Source: Maribacter algarum (ex Lu et al. 2025) (nom. illeg.) (lineage in GTDB: Bacteria > Bacteroidota > Bacteroidia > Flavobacteriales > Flavobacteriaceae). Taken from it: a stretch of 64,000 bases of DNA. The notes below the pieces were generated by a model. That model had not been told where the DNA came from, did no database searches, and saw nothing but the letters and a program-made list of their open reading frames with translations. The stretch spans positions 248,001 through 312,000 of the forward strand of contig CANMAW010000002.1 in assembly GCA_947495915.1 (NCBI GenBank). Direction: 5' to 3'. Position numbers and translations under genes: made by a program. This document shows positions 28,332 through 37,097 of the stretch, one piece after another; the stretch's first letter is position 1; each line of letters starts with the position of its first letter.

Positions 28332-28841
28332 ATGAAACAAGTAAAGAAAATAGCTGTAGCGATTGTGTTATTCATAGCTGCCACAAGTTTTGTAAATGCT
28401 CAAAGCAAAGTTGCTCACATTGATGTACAAAAACTACTAGCTGATATGCCGGAGATGAAAGCTGCAGAATCTGAGTTGAAGAAACTTTCAGAAACATACC
28501 AAGCGGATATACAAGCTTCGACAACTGAGCTTCAAAATAAGTACCGACAGTATGAAGGTGAAGCACCTAACCAATCTAAAGAAGAGAATGATAAAAGAGC
28601 TTTAGAACTTCAAGGTATTCAGAAAAGTATTAGCGATTTTCAACAAACTGCACAACAAGAAATGCAGAAGAAACAAGCAGAGCTTTTTGCTCCGATTTCA
28701 GAAAGAGCGAAGGCTGCTATTGAAAAGGTTGCTGCTGCGCAGGGTTATGATTATGTTATCGATGCTCAAGTTGGCGGTGGTCTAATTGTTGCAAAAGGTA
28801 AAGATCTTTTAGCTGAGGTTAAGCAAGAACTTGGGTTCTAA
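28332..28841 (+). CDS. OmpH/Skp family periplasmic chaperone
   Basis: A 169-residue Skp of normal length: signal peptide ending in VNAQ, KVAHIDVQKLLADMPEM, a central coiled coil and the closing AAAQGYDYVIDAQVGGGLIV strand. It is a paralogue of the gene just upstream (47 bp gap), a pairing common in the phylum. The gene is followed by a strong hairpin terminator. Confidence 0.92.
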   Translation: MKQVKKIAVAIVLFIAATSFVNAQSKVAHIDVQKLLADMPEMKAAESELKKLSETYQADIQASTTELQNKYRQYEGEAPNQSKEENDKRALELQGIQKSISDFQQTAQQEMQKKQAELFAPISERAKAAIEKVAAAQGYDYVIDAQVGGGLIVAKGKDLLAEVKQELGF

Positions 28842-28862
28842 TTCATAGAACATCTTTGATAT

Positions 28863-28897
28863 AAAAAACATTCACCAATGGGTGAATGTTTTTTTTT
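28863..28897. terminator. Bidirectional terminator between skp and the glycosyltransferase gene
   Basis: AACATTCACC / GGGTGAATGTT stem with a tiny loop, A-run on the left and nine or more T residues on the right. It serves skp on the plus strand and the convergent glycosyltransferase on the minus strand. Confidence 0.85.
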
Positions 28898-29748
28898 TAC
28901 AATAGCTTTCTTTTGATATTTTTCCAGCGAAGTCTGCGAATAAAATTTCCTTGTTTTTCACTTACCAAGAAAGGTTCATTCTCTTTTCTAGCCGTATAGT
29001 AACCTTCAAAATTGGCGATAAACGTTTTATAACTTTTTTGTTTTACAGCCATTTTTAAAGAAGCAATGAATGTTATTAAGAACCCATATCGCATTTTATA
29101 CATCGCCTTTCCTTGTAATATTTTTGCCTTTTCATTATAGGCTTGGCCTGTAGGGCGAAGATGTTTAACTTTTAGTGAGTTGTCAGTGAAGATTTCGAAA
29201 CCATAAAATTGAGCAAGTAACTCATCTAGGGTATCCCATCCAATAGCATTTTTAAGTCCTCCTATAGCTATAAAACAAGCTTTAGAATACGCTTTGAAGG
29301 CTCCTCTTACATGATCTTTATTCATGGGGTGATTTAGCTTCCAAGTAGCTGAACTATCTTTTTCATAAGCAAAACCACCTGCGATGCCCACTTTAGGGTT
29401 TCCTTTGAAAATATAGGCAATACGTTCAAAATAGTCATTTGGTAAAATGATATCAGCATCTAGCTTAACAATAAAATCAAATTTATTGTCTAATTCAGAA
29501 AGGCCTTTATTGAATGCGTTAATTACTTTGCTACCTGGCAAGTGTTCTGTTGTAGAAGTGGTGTTTAGTTTATCAACGATTATATTGGTACTCACATAAG
29601 AATCAATTATTTGCTCAGTGCTATCTGTAGAATGGTCATTAACAACTATGATTTTTTTGGGAAGTAATGTTTGCCGAAGTACTGAACTTAAGGTTTCTGA
29701 TAAGAATTTCTCTTCATTGTGAGCTGGTATAATGATATAGTAATTCAA
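28897..29748 (-). CDS. Glycosyltransferase family 2
   Basis: A 283-residue GT-A fold enzyme: IIIPAHNEEKFL at the start, the VVNDHSTDST nucleotide-sugar segment, the metal-binding DAD in VKLDADIILP and a later GWDTLDELLA acceptor-side segment. The C-terminus is basic with no clear membrane helices. It is third in order after a KAS III-like enzyme and a methyltransferase on the same strand, 87 bp behind the latter. Donor and acceptor are not visible. Confidence 0.88.
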   Translation of the reverse strand: MNYYIIIPAHNEEKFLSETLSSVLRQTLLPKKIIVVNDHSTDSTEQIIDSYVSTNIIVDKLNTTSTTEHLPGSKVINAFNKGLSELDNKFDFIVKLDADIILPNDYFERIAYIFKGNPKVGIAGGFAYEKDSSATWKLNHPMNKDHVRGAFKAYSKACFIAIGGLKNAIGWDTLDELLAQFYGFEIFTDNSLKVKHLRPTGQAYNEKAKILQGKAMYKMRYGFLITFIASLKMAVKQKSYKTFIANFEGYYTARKENEPFLVSEKQGNFIRRLRWKNIKRKLL

Positions 29749-29835
29749 GGCTTTAATAAAATGATAATTAGATGCGTCTGCAAATTAATGAAATTCGACG
29801 CAGTATGGTAAAATGTAAGAATTATATCAGAAGTG

Positions 29836-30363
29836 CTAAATTGCAATTTTTTCAGCATAAACAATATAATAGCGCGGTGTAAATTGACGTAGTAAAGGTC
29901 TAATTCCGATTTTATTTACGGGGTTGGTCCATTTGGCACTATCTTTAATGGTCCAGCCAGATTTTTCAAGTAACCAATCAAATTGCCAATCTTCGAATTC
30001 ATGGTAATGACGGTCCCAGGGGTCAGTTTTACTTTGATAGGCAGGTGAAAACCACAAACGCATGGGTATACTCGCTACCAGCTTATTTGACTTTATTTCG
30101 CGAAGTACATTGAAAGGCGCGATAAGATGCTCAAATATTTCAAAAGCAGTTACAACTTCAGCATTAGACCGCTGAATAGTATCAAAATTAATATCTAGAT
30201 CTTCACCAGCAGTGTTTTCAACTTCATAACCTTCTTTCTTCATAATTTCAGAAAACGGATTTGAAACCCCTAAATCTAAAATTGATTCATTCGTGGAAAC
30301 ATGTTTTTGAAGGAAAGATAATGTATGTTGAAATCGTTTGTTTGGAAAAGTTTTTTCGTACAT
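29836..30363 (-). CDS. Class I SAM-dependent methyltransferase-like protein
   Basis: A 175-residue protein with a degenerate motif I ILDLGVSNPFS, an acidic second strand (AGEDLDINFD) and TAFEIFEHL as the post-II segment typical of UbiE/Ubi-G-like methyltransferases. It starts 1 bp after the KAS III-like gene stop, so the two are tightly coupled. The substrate is unknown; the context suggests a lipid or polyketide-like acyl product. Confidence 0.8.
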   Translation of the reverse strand: MYEKTFPNKRFQHTLSFLQKHVSTNESILDLGVSNPFSEIMKKEGYEVENTAGEDLDINFDTIQRSNAEVVTAFEIFEHLIAPFNVLREIKSNKLVASIPMRLWFSPAYQSKTDPWDRHYHEFEDWQFDWLLEKSGWTIKDSAKWTNPVNKIGIRPLLRQFTPRYYIVYAEKIAI

Positions 30364-30364
30364 C

Positions 30365-31423
30365 TTACACCTTATAAACGAAGGCGTTTATATTCATACC
30401 AGCGCCAACACTTGCAAATATAACAACATCTCCCTTTGTGATAGATTGATTTTCTATTTTTCCGTTACGTACCATATCAAATAAGGTAGGAATTGTCGCT
30501 ACAGAGCTATTGCCAAGTTTGGCAATATTCATAGGCATAATGTCTTCGGGCATTTCCATATCGTAAAGTGCGTAGAAACGTTTTACGATAGCTTCGTCCA
30601 TTTTTTCGTTAGCTTGATGAATAAAAATCTTTTTTACATCTGTTATACTTGCTCCACTTTGAAGCAGGCAATTGTACATTGCTTGTGGTACATGTGTTAC
30701 CGCAAACTCATATATTTTGCGGCCATACATTTTAATGTATTTGGTGCGCTCAGTGGTGGTACCTAAATAGGAAGTTCCGCAAAACAGAAGGTATGCCTCA
30801 TCATGTGAATAAGTTGCACTTTCATGCGCTAATATTTCTCCTCCCTGGTCATTTTTTGAAATTATTGTGGCACCAGCCCCATCAGAGTAAATCATTGAAT
30901 CTCTATCATAAGGGTCTACAACTCTAGATAATGTTTCAGCACCTATTACTAAACAATTTGTAGCAATTCCGCTTTTAATAAATGCATTGGCCTGAATGAC
31001 TCCTTGAATCCAGCCAGGGCAACCAAAGAGTAAGTCGTAAGCGACGCATTTCGGATTTTTTATTCTAAGATGATGCTTCACCCGAGTAGCTAGACTAGGT
31101 AGTGTATCACTTTGCGATTGACCATAACTTACATCACCAAAATTGTGAGCCACAATGATGTAGTCAAGTTCTTCTTTGTCTATACTAGCATTGGTTATTG
31201 CTTTTTCAGCAGCAAGAAAAGCAATATCTGAAGTATTTAAGTTGGCTTCAGCATAACGTCTTTCTTTGATGCCGGTAATGGCTTTGAATTTTTCTATGAT
31301 TACAGGATTATCATGTTTGAATGATGAGCCGTCTGAATTTAGAAATTGATGATCGTTGAAGTCTTGATTTTCGACAATTGTGGTTGGTATATAACTACCG
31401 GTTCCTAAAATTCCAATTTGCAT
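30365..31423 (-). CDS. 3-oxoacyl-ACP synthase III (KAS III/FabH-like)
   Basis: A 352-residue thiolase-fold condensing enzyme. The Cys-His-Asn triad is intact: Cys135 in FGCPGWIQG, His269 in IHQANEKM and Asn305 in LGNSSVATIP. The DGAGATIIS segment is also present. The start was set at ATG 31423 (MQIGILGTGSY); the frame is open to 31468 but this would run into the promoter palindrome. Clustering with a methyltransferase and a glycosyltransferase suggests a dedicated pathway rather than primary fatty-acid initiation, though that is inference. Confidence 0.88.
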   Translation of the reverse strand: MQIGILGTGSYIPTTIVENQDFNDHQFLNSDGSSFKHDNPVIIEKFKAITGIKERRYAEANLNTSDIAFLAAEKAITNASIDKEELDYIIVAHNFGDVSYGQSQSDTLPSLATRVKHHLRIKNPKCVAYDLLFGCPGWIQGVIQANAFIKSGIATNCLVIGAETLSRVVDPYDRDSMIYSDGAGATIISKNDQGGEILAHESATYSHDEAYLLFCGTSYLGTTTERTKYIKMYGRKIYEFAVTHVPQAMYNCLLQSGASITDVKKIFIHQANEKMDEAIVKRFYALYDMEMPEDIMPMNIAKLGNSSVATIPTLFDMVRNGKIENQSITKGDVVIFASVGAGMNINAFVYKV

Positions 31424-31465
31424 TACTCGTGAGTTTGTTAGTAGCATAAACATAGTGAAATAGCA

Positions 31466-31492
31466 CAAAATTATTATGCGTGCATAATAATT
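31466..31492 (-). promoter_or_regulatory. KAS III promoter -7 box overlapped by a palindrome
   Basis: TAATTTTG on the minus strand (31473-31466) fits the -7 consensus. Overlapping it, 31469-31492 is a palindrome with 11 bp arms and core ATTATGC-GT-GCATAAT. The position suits a repressor operator. The same core is at 19888-19903. Confidence 0.5.
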
Positions 31493-31532
31493 AATACGAT
31501 GCTCAGTAACAGCATTGCCGAAAATTGTATCA

Positions 31533-31564
31533 TAAAAAAGCCTTTTTGATAATTCAAAAAGGCT
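31533..31564 (-). terminator. Terminator after gcvP
   Basis: AGCCTTTTTGA / TCAAAAAGGCT stem with loop TAAT-type spacing, followed on the minus strand by six T residues. It lies 27 bp past the gcvP stop. Confidence 0.82.
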
Positions 31565-31590
31565 GTAATTGATTGTAAAACAGGGTTTTA

Positions 31591-34437
31591 TTATGCTTCT
31601 GCGTATGCTTCAATAGGGGCGCATGTGCATATTAAATTACGGTCGCCATAAGCATCATCAACACGACGTACAGAAGGCCAAAACTTATTATCTGCTATAT
31701 AATCTAAAGGAAATGCAGCTTTCTTTCTGCTGTACGGAAAGTCCCAAATATCGCTAGTAACCATATTTAGAGTATGCGGTGCATTCTTTAAAACGTTATC
31801 TGTGTCATCAGCATTTACACTATCAATTTCTTCTCTAATAGCATTCATAGCATCACAAAAACGATCTAGTTCCGATAAACTTTCACTTTCTGTTGGCTCG
31901 ATCATCATAGTACCAGCAACAGGGAATGATACCGTTGGAGCATGAAAACCATAGTCCATTAATCGCTTTGCGATATCTGTTACTTCTATTCCTTTTTGCT
32001 TGAAAGGTCTGCAATCAATAATCATTTCGTGAGCTGCTCTTCCTTTTTCACCAGTGTATAAAACTTCATAGTTTCCTTCTAAGCGATGTTTGATATAGTT
32101 AGCATTTAAAATGGCTATTTCAGTAGAATGTTTTAACCCTTTTTCACCCAACATTTTAATATATCCGTAGGAAATTAAGCAAACTAATGAACTACCCCAA
32201 GGGGCAGCAGAAATGGCTGTAATTGCTTTTTCACCGCCAGTTTTTATTACCGGGTTTCCTGGTAAAAAAGGAGCCAATTGCGATGCCACGCAAATAGGTC
32301 CCACGCCAGGTCCGCCACCACCATGTGGAATTGCAAATGTTTTGTGAAGGTTTAAATGGCAAACATCTGCGCCAATCATTCCAGGATTGGTAAGTCCTAC
32401 TTGTGCATTCATATTTGCACCATCCATGTAAACTTGTCCACCATGATCATGTATCAATTTGGTGATCTGTTTAATTGAAGATTCAAAAACACCGTGCGTT
32501 GAAGGATAGGTTACCATCAATGCTGCTAAATTTTCAGAATGGAGTACTACTTTTTCTTCCAAATCATTTACATCGATATTTCCTTTTTCATCGGTTTTAG
32601 TAACTACCACTTTCATTCCTGCCATAACAGCGGAAGCCGGATTGGTGCCATGTGCTGAAGCAGGAATTATGCAAATATTTCGATGTCCTTCATTTCTAGA
32701 ATCATGATATGCTCGAATAGCCATTAACCCAGCATATTCGCCTTGAGCTCCAGAATTTGGTTGTAAAGAAGTATCAGCAAAACCAGTAATAATACTAAGG
32801 TCTTTGGCTAACTCTTTCAGCATGACTTGATATCCTTCTGCTTGATCAATAGGTACAAAAGGATGTATATTTCCCCAATTAGCCATGCTCAATGGAAGCA
32901 TTTCTGAAGCTGCATTTAGTTTCATGGTACAACTTCCTAAAGAAATCATGGAGTGATTTAAAGCTAAATCTTTACGCTCTAGCTTTTTTATGTATCGCAT
33001 AAGTTCGGTTTCCGAGTGGTATGAATTGAATACCTCATTTTCCAAATAAGGCGCTATACGCTTCACCTTTTCGGGAATTGTGCTTTCTGCCATATCATCT
33101 AATACTACAGCTTCTATATTTAGGGCTTCTGCAAAAATGCTTATGATACGTTGTAAGTCTTGTGATGTGGTCGCTTCGTTAATAGCTATGGTCACCGTGT
33201 TCGCGTTTTCGTACCAGAAGTTAACATGGCGTTTTTCCGCTATAGGTAAAATGTTGGCGGTATCGGTCTTAATCGAAATGGTATCGAAATAGGCACTGTT
33301 TAATTGCTTAAGCCCCATTTGTTCTAAAGCATTAGCAAGTGTTACTGCTTTTAAATGTACGGTATCAGCAATATATTTTAAGCCTTTAGGGCCATGATAA
33401 ACGGCATACATACCTGCCATTACAGCTAAAAGTACTTGAGCAGTACAAATGTTAGAGGTTGCCTTATCTCTTTTTATGTGTTGTTCTCTAGTCTGCAAAG
33501 CCATTCGAAGTGCTGGCTTTCCATCAGTGTCTTTGGTGACTCCTATGATTCGACCTGGAATACTTCTTTTGTATGCTTCTTTGGTGGCGAAAAAAGCTGC
33601 GTGTGGTCCGCCATATCCTAAAGGAATTCCAAAACGTTGTGTAGTTCCAACAACGACGTCAACTCCAAATTCTCCAGGAGGGGTAAGAAGAACTAAACTC
33701 AAAATATCAGCCGCAACAGCTACTTTAATATCGTGTTCTTTGGCCTTTGAAACAAAACTTTCGTAATCATATACCTGCCCATTTTTACCAGGATATTGTA
33801 GCATAGCACCATAATACTCATCCGAAAAAGTGAATGTTTCGTGGTTGCCTACTACTAATTCTATCTGTAAAGGTGTTGCTCTAGTTTGTAATAATGATAG
33901 TGTTTGAGGAAGGATTTCTTCTGAAACAAAAAATTTCAATACTTCTGCTTTTTTCTGGCTACGACTACGAACATCATAGAGCATTGTCATTGCTTCTGCA
34001 GCAGCAGTGCTTTCATCTAAAAGCGAGGCATTCGCTAACTCCATACCTGTTAAATCAGTTACAACAGTTTGAAAGTTTAATAAGGCCTCTAATCGACCCT
34101 GAGCGATTTCAGCTTGGTAGGGAGTATATGCTGTATACCACCCCGGATTTTCTAGAATATTTCTTTTAATTACAGATGGGGTCAGACTTTCATGGTATCC
34201 TAAACCGATATATGATTTAAAGACCTTATTTTTTTTACCTAATTCTTCAATATGATTTAAGAATTCATGTTCGCTTAATGCTGTGTCTAAGGTGAGGGGA
34301 GAAGTGAGTCGTATATCATCAGGAATTGTTTCCAAAATCAGTTGATCTAAACTATTGACACCTACTTTTTCTAGCATATGGTGAAAATCATCAGATCTAA
34401 CGCCAATATGGCGTGATGCAAATACATCTGTTTTCAT
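31591..34437 (-). CDS. gcvP: Glycine dehydrogenase (decarboxylating), P protein
   Basis: The PLP-dependent P protein of the glycine cleavage system. At 948 residues it is the single-chain form with both halves in one polypeptide. The PLP lysine lies in HLNLHKTFAIPHGGGGPG in the C-terminal half; SAHGTNPASAVMAG is another conserved cofactor-side segment. The N-terminus RHIGVRSDDFHHML is typical. The other glycine-cleavage genes are not in this window. A TAATTTTG -7-like box lies at 34463-34470 upstream. Confidence 0.97.
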   Translation of the reverse strand: MKTDVFASRHIGVRSDDFHHMLEKVGVNSLDQLILETIPDDIRLTSPLTLDTALSEHEFLNHIEELGKKNKVFKSYIGLGYHESLTPSVIKRNILENPGWYTAYTPYQAEIAQGRLEALLNFQTVVTDLTGMELANASLLDESTAAAEAMTMLYDVRSRSQKKAEVLKFFVSEEILPQTLSLLQTRATPLQIELVVGNHETFTFSDEYYGAMLQYPGKNGQVYDYESFVSKAKEHDIKVAVAADILSLVLLTPPGEFGVDVVVGTTQRFGIPLGYGGPHAAFFATKEAYKRSIPGRIIGVTKDTDGKPALRMALQTREQHIKRDKATSNICTAQVLLAVMAGMYAVYHGPKGLKYIADTVHLKAVTLANALEQMGLKQLNSAYFDTISIKTDTANILPIAEKRHVNFWYENANTVTIAINEATTSQDLQRIISIFAEALNIEAVVLDDMAESTIPEKVKRIAPYLENEVFNSYHSETELMRYIKKLERKDLALNHSMISLGSCTMKLNAASEMLPLSMANWGNIHPFVPIDQAEGYQVMLKELAKDLSIITGFADTSLQPNSGAQGEYAGLMAIRAYHDSRNEGHRNICIIPASAHGTNPASAVMAGMKVVVTKTDEKGNIDVNDLEEKVVLHSENLAALMVTYPSTHGVFESSIKQITKLIHDHGGQVYMDGANMNAQVGLTNPGMIGADVCHLNLHKTFAIPHGGGGPGVGPICVASQLAPFLPGNPVIKTGGEKAITAISAAPWGSSLVCLISYGYIKMLGEKGLKHSTEIAILNANYIKHRLEGNYEVLYTGEKGRAAHEMIIDCRPFKQKGIEVTDIAKRLMDYGFHAPTVSFPVAGTMMIEPTESESLSELDRFCDAMNAIREEIDSVNADDTDNVLKNAPHTLNMVTSDIWDFPYSRKKAAFPLDYIADNKFWPSVRRVDDAYGDRNLICTCAPIEAYAEA

Positions 34438-34462
34438 AGAGTGAGTATTGAAATTAGTCGAG

Positions 34463-34470
34463 CAAAATTA
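34463..34470 (-). promoter_or_regulatory. Possible -7 element for gcvP
   Basis: Minus-strand TAATTTTG, 26 bp before the gcvP ATG. No -33 TTG is seen at the usual distance. Confidence 0.35.
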
Positions 34471-34567
34471 ATGATAAATTCTAGCTTTACCGGAATATGA
34501 TCGATGTACTCAACGAAAGTTTTTAACCAAAAACCAAGGTTATAAACAGTTTGGCTATTTTTGTTTT

Positions 34568-35422
34568 ATGAAGGTAGCACTGCGTGTTTTTAACTTTTAT
34601 CTTGATGCTAGTATTCATGTTGCTTTAGCCATTGCTGCTCTTAGCTGTGTCACTTACATTACTTTCGAAATTGAATTAGACAAACATCTAATTTATTTTC
34701 TGTTTTTCGGATCAATAAGTTGTTACAATTTTATCAAGTACGGGGTTGAAGCAAAAAAGTATATTTTGGTAGCCTTGCAGTATCATAAGAACATTCAGTT
34801 TTTTAGTTTAGGCTGTCTATTAATTGCTTGTTACCATGCTTTCTTTTGTACCGTACAAGTGTGGTTAGGCATTACCACCCTTTTAATATTAACAGGATTA
34901 TATGCTTTGCCGGTTTTACCACATGCAAAAAATTTAAGAAGTTTAGGAGGATTGAAAATTTTTATAGTGGCTTTAGTTTGGTCTGGAGCAACTGTAGCCT
35001 TACCCATCTACTCCGTTGAACAAAGCTTAACATGGGATGTAATTGTAGAATTATTACAGCGTTTTATATTTGTTTTGGTGCTATTGGTGCCTTTTGAAAT
35101 TCGCGATCTGAATTATGATGCACCAGAGTTAAAAACACTACCGCAACAATTTGGTGTAGCTAAGACTAAAACATTCGGCGCATTTGCAACCTTAGTATTT
35201 TTCTTTTTAACTTATTTAAAAGATTATATTTCTTTAACTGAACTTATCTCTAAAGGTATACTATTCTTGTGCTTGGGTATTTTGATGTTTGTTACAAAGC
35301 GAAATCAAACCAAATATTTTTCTTCTTTTTGGGTTGAAAGCTTACCCATTTTTTGGCTCGCAATATTATATAGTCTAAACGCTATATTTAGATCTTATTC
35401 TGAAGTTGCTCTTTCATCTTAA
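34568..35422 (+). CDS. UbiA-like polytopic membrane protein
   Basis: A 284-residue protein with about eight membrane helices. The second half has EIRDLNYDAPELKTLPQQFG, which matches the second Asp-rich loop of UbiA prenyltransferases. The first loop, normally NDxxDxxxD, reads YNFIKYGVEAKK and has no aspartate. It is therefore either a divergent prenyltransferase or a relative that has lost diphosphate binding. Its 3' end overlaps the convergent anti-sigma-like gene by 35 bp. Confidence 0.68.
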   Translation: MKVALRVFNFYLDASIHVALAIAALSCVTYITFEIELDKHLIYFLFFGSISCYNFIKYGVEAKKYILVALQYHKNIQFFSLGCLLIACYHAFFCTVQVWLGITTLLILTGLYALPVLPHAKNLRSLGGLKIFIVALVWSGATVALPIYSVEQSLTWDVIVELLQRFIFVLVLLVPFEIRDLNYDAPELKTLPQQFGVAKTKTFGAFATLVFFFLTYLKDYISLTELISKGILFLCLGILMFVTKRNQTKYFSSFWVESLPIFWLAILYSLNAIFRSYSEVALSS

Positions 35423-35615
35423 GTTTTTCACCTTCCGAAAGACTCTGTAAATTAGCTTTTTCACATAAAGCGGTAAACGATGTATTTTTCTTGCTAAATG
35501 TAGAGCAAGTTTTGCACATTAATAAATGAAATTTAAGCTTCATTTTTTCGATAAAAGACGCCTCCCCATATTGGGACTTGTTGCAAATTTTTGCTGCTTT
35601 TTCACAAGAAATCAT
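35388..35615 (-). CDS. Small Cys/His protein downstream of the ECF sigma factor, putative anti-sigma factor
   Basis: A 75-residue cytoplasmic protein (MISCEKAAKICNKSQYGE...) with HLLMCKTCSTF, resembling the His/Cys zinc-binding zf-HC2 motif of anti-sigma factors but without a membrane helix. The start was set at ATG 35615, leaving a 2 bp gap from the sigma factor stop; the ATG at 35627 would overlap it. The partnership with the sigma factor is inferred from position and motif. The 3' end overlaps the UbiA-like gene tail to tail. Confidence 0.72.
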   Translation of the reverse strand: MISCEKAAKICNKSQYGEASFIEKMKLKFHLLMCKTCSTFSKKNTSFTALCEKANLQSLSEGEKLKMKEQLQNKI

Positions 35616-35617
35616 AC

Positions 35618-36259
35618 TTAAAACCAATTTTCGTTAAGGCAACCCATTAAAGCAGTTCTTGCTCTATGAATCATTACCCAAAGATTTGACGGATTAATTC
35701 CAAGTTCATTACAAATATCTTCTGTACTTATACCTTGAATTGTTTTCATTTTAAAAACTTGAGCCTGTTTTTGAGGTAATTTTCCAATACAAGATTGAAT
35801 TGCAAAACCTAATTCTTCATTTTCTATAGCACTATTTTCTAAAGTGCTAAACGGATCTGCTACTTGCTCTTCTAACCAATCACCTTCTGAATCATTATTC
35901 GAACTATAGTTCATACGAACTTCGGCTTTTCCTTTTTTTGAGTTGATTTTGCGGTAATGGTCAATAACCTTTCGTTTTAAAATCGCAATCAACCAAGTTC
36001 TTTCGGCGGCATCACCTTTATAATTTTTAGCTGATTTAAGACCTGCGAAAAAAGTTTCTTGTACTAAATCTTTTGCAATTTCAGCGTTGCTAACTCGTGC
36101 TACAGCATAATTAAAAAGATAGTCAGCGTATGCATCTACCCAGGTGTCAGGAAAAAGTTGGTGAGTGGCCATTTTTGTCGAATTGCTGTCAAAAATAACG
36201 GAATTAGATGGAACTACCTTTAAATTTTCGTTCTTTGGTGTAAATTTTAATGCTGCCAT
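35618..36259 (-). CDS. RNA polymerase sigma factor, ECF/sigma-70 family
   Basis: A 213-residue ECF-type factor with region 2 (DLVQETFFAGLKSA and RTWLIAILKRKVIDHYRK) and region 4 (GISTEDICNELGINPSNLWVMIHRARTALMGCL). There is no region 3 or region 1. The start at 36259 gives a 29-residue lead before MATHQLFPD; ATG 36172 is an equally possible start. It forms a two-gene unit with the small Cys protein and is divergent from a rhodanese lipoprotein, 29 bp away, so shared control is possible. Confidence 0.9.
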   Translation of the reverse strand: MAALKFTPKNENLKVVPSNSVIFDSNSTKMATHQLFPDTWVDAYADYLFNYAVARVSNAEIAKDLVQETFFAGLKSAKNYKGDAAERTWLIAILKRKVIDHYRKINSKKGKAEVRMNYSSNNDSEGDWLEEQVADPFSTLENSAIENEELGFAIQSCIGKLPQKQAQVFKMKTIQGISTEDICNELGINPSNLWVMIHRARTALMGCLNENWF

Positions 36260-36288
36260 AATTTTTATATTTACTAAAATCTTTAGTT

Positions 36289-36642
36289 ATGAAATTTTTT
36301 CTAGTGCTCTTTTCAATGTTGATACTTAATGTTTCATGTGCTCAAATGTCGTCAAAACCTATCACGGAAGTCTCACAGAATGAAATAAATAGCGTGATAT
36401 TAGTTGATGTGAGAACACCTGCCGAGTATGCGTCTGGTCATTTAGACAATGCAGAAAATATAAATTGGTTTGATGAGAACTTTGATAAAAGGTTTGAAGC
36501 TATAAACAAAAATGAAACGATTTATCTTTATTGTAAAAAGGGCGGGCGAAGCTTAAAAGCTCAACAACGTTTGATGTCTCTGGGTTTTACGCAAGTGGTT
36601 AATTTAGAAGGTGGGTATGATGCCTACCTTGAAAATCAATAA
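36289..36642 (+). CDS. Rhodanese-domain lipoprotein
   Basis: A 117-residue single-domain rhodanese with a lipoprotein signal (lipobox LNVSC, Cys17). The active-site loop is CKKGGRS with Cys82, preceded by DVRTPAEYASGHL. It is expected to sit in the periplasm or on the outer membrane and handle sulfane sulfur or redox chemistry; the physiological substrate is unknown. It is divergent from the sigma factor gene. Confidence 0.88.
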   Translation: MKFFLVLFSMLILNVSCAQMSSKPITEVSQNEINSVILVDVRTPAEYASGHLDNAENINWFDENFDKRFEAINKNETIYLYCKKGGRSLKAQQRLMSLGFTQVVNLEGGYDAYLENQ

Positions 36643-36683
36643 CTGATACATTTAACTCTTAAAATGTAAAAAGGCAATTTTAA

Positions 36684-37097
36684 CTACATATTGGAAGCGT
36701 CTAAATTTTCTAATAATAGTTTTAATTGATCTTGTTTTATTGGTTTAATAATATAATCTGAAATGTCACTAATTAGTTTTGCCTTTTCGATATCAACAGG
36801 GTCAACAGAAGAAGATACCATGTAAATGGTGATTTTTTTACCCACCTTTGGTTTGATTTTTATGTATTCTTCCATAAACTGAAACCCATCCATTACCGGC
36901 ATGTTTATATCTAGAAAGATAATATCGGGTAATTCTTGTTGCTCATTGATGTTGTCTAGCATGAAATCAATTGCTTCCAATCCATCATCAAATATTCTTA
37001 CTTTACCAACAGAACTTATCGAAGTTAGACTTAGATTCATAGTAAACTGAAAAATTTCGTCATCATCAACAACACAAACATTTAAATTCTTATTCAT
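36684..37097 (-). CDS. Single-domain response regulator
   Basis: A 137-residue receiver domain with no output domain. Phosphoacceptor Asp63 lies in FLDINMPVMDG, the acidic pocket is Asp11-Asp13, the switch Ser is in MVSSSVD and the conserved Lys in IIKPIKQ (about residue 118). It overlaps the histidine kinase stop by 4 bp, so it is the obvious partner. Lacking DNA-binding, it may act through protein contacts or a phosphorelay. Confidence 0.92.
   Translation of the reverse strand: MNKNLNVCVVDDDEIFQFTMNLSLTSISSVGKVRIFDDGLEAIDFMLDNINEQQELPDIIFLDINMPVMDGFQFMEEYIKIKPKVGKKITIYMVSSSVDPVDIEKAKLISDISDYIIKPIKQDQLKLLLENLDASNM

Noticed and set aside
33449-33766. 105-codon open frame on the plus strand
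   Set aside because: It is antisense to the strongly conserved gcvP and its protein has no recognisable domain.
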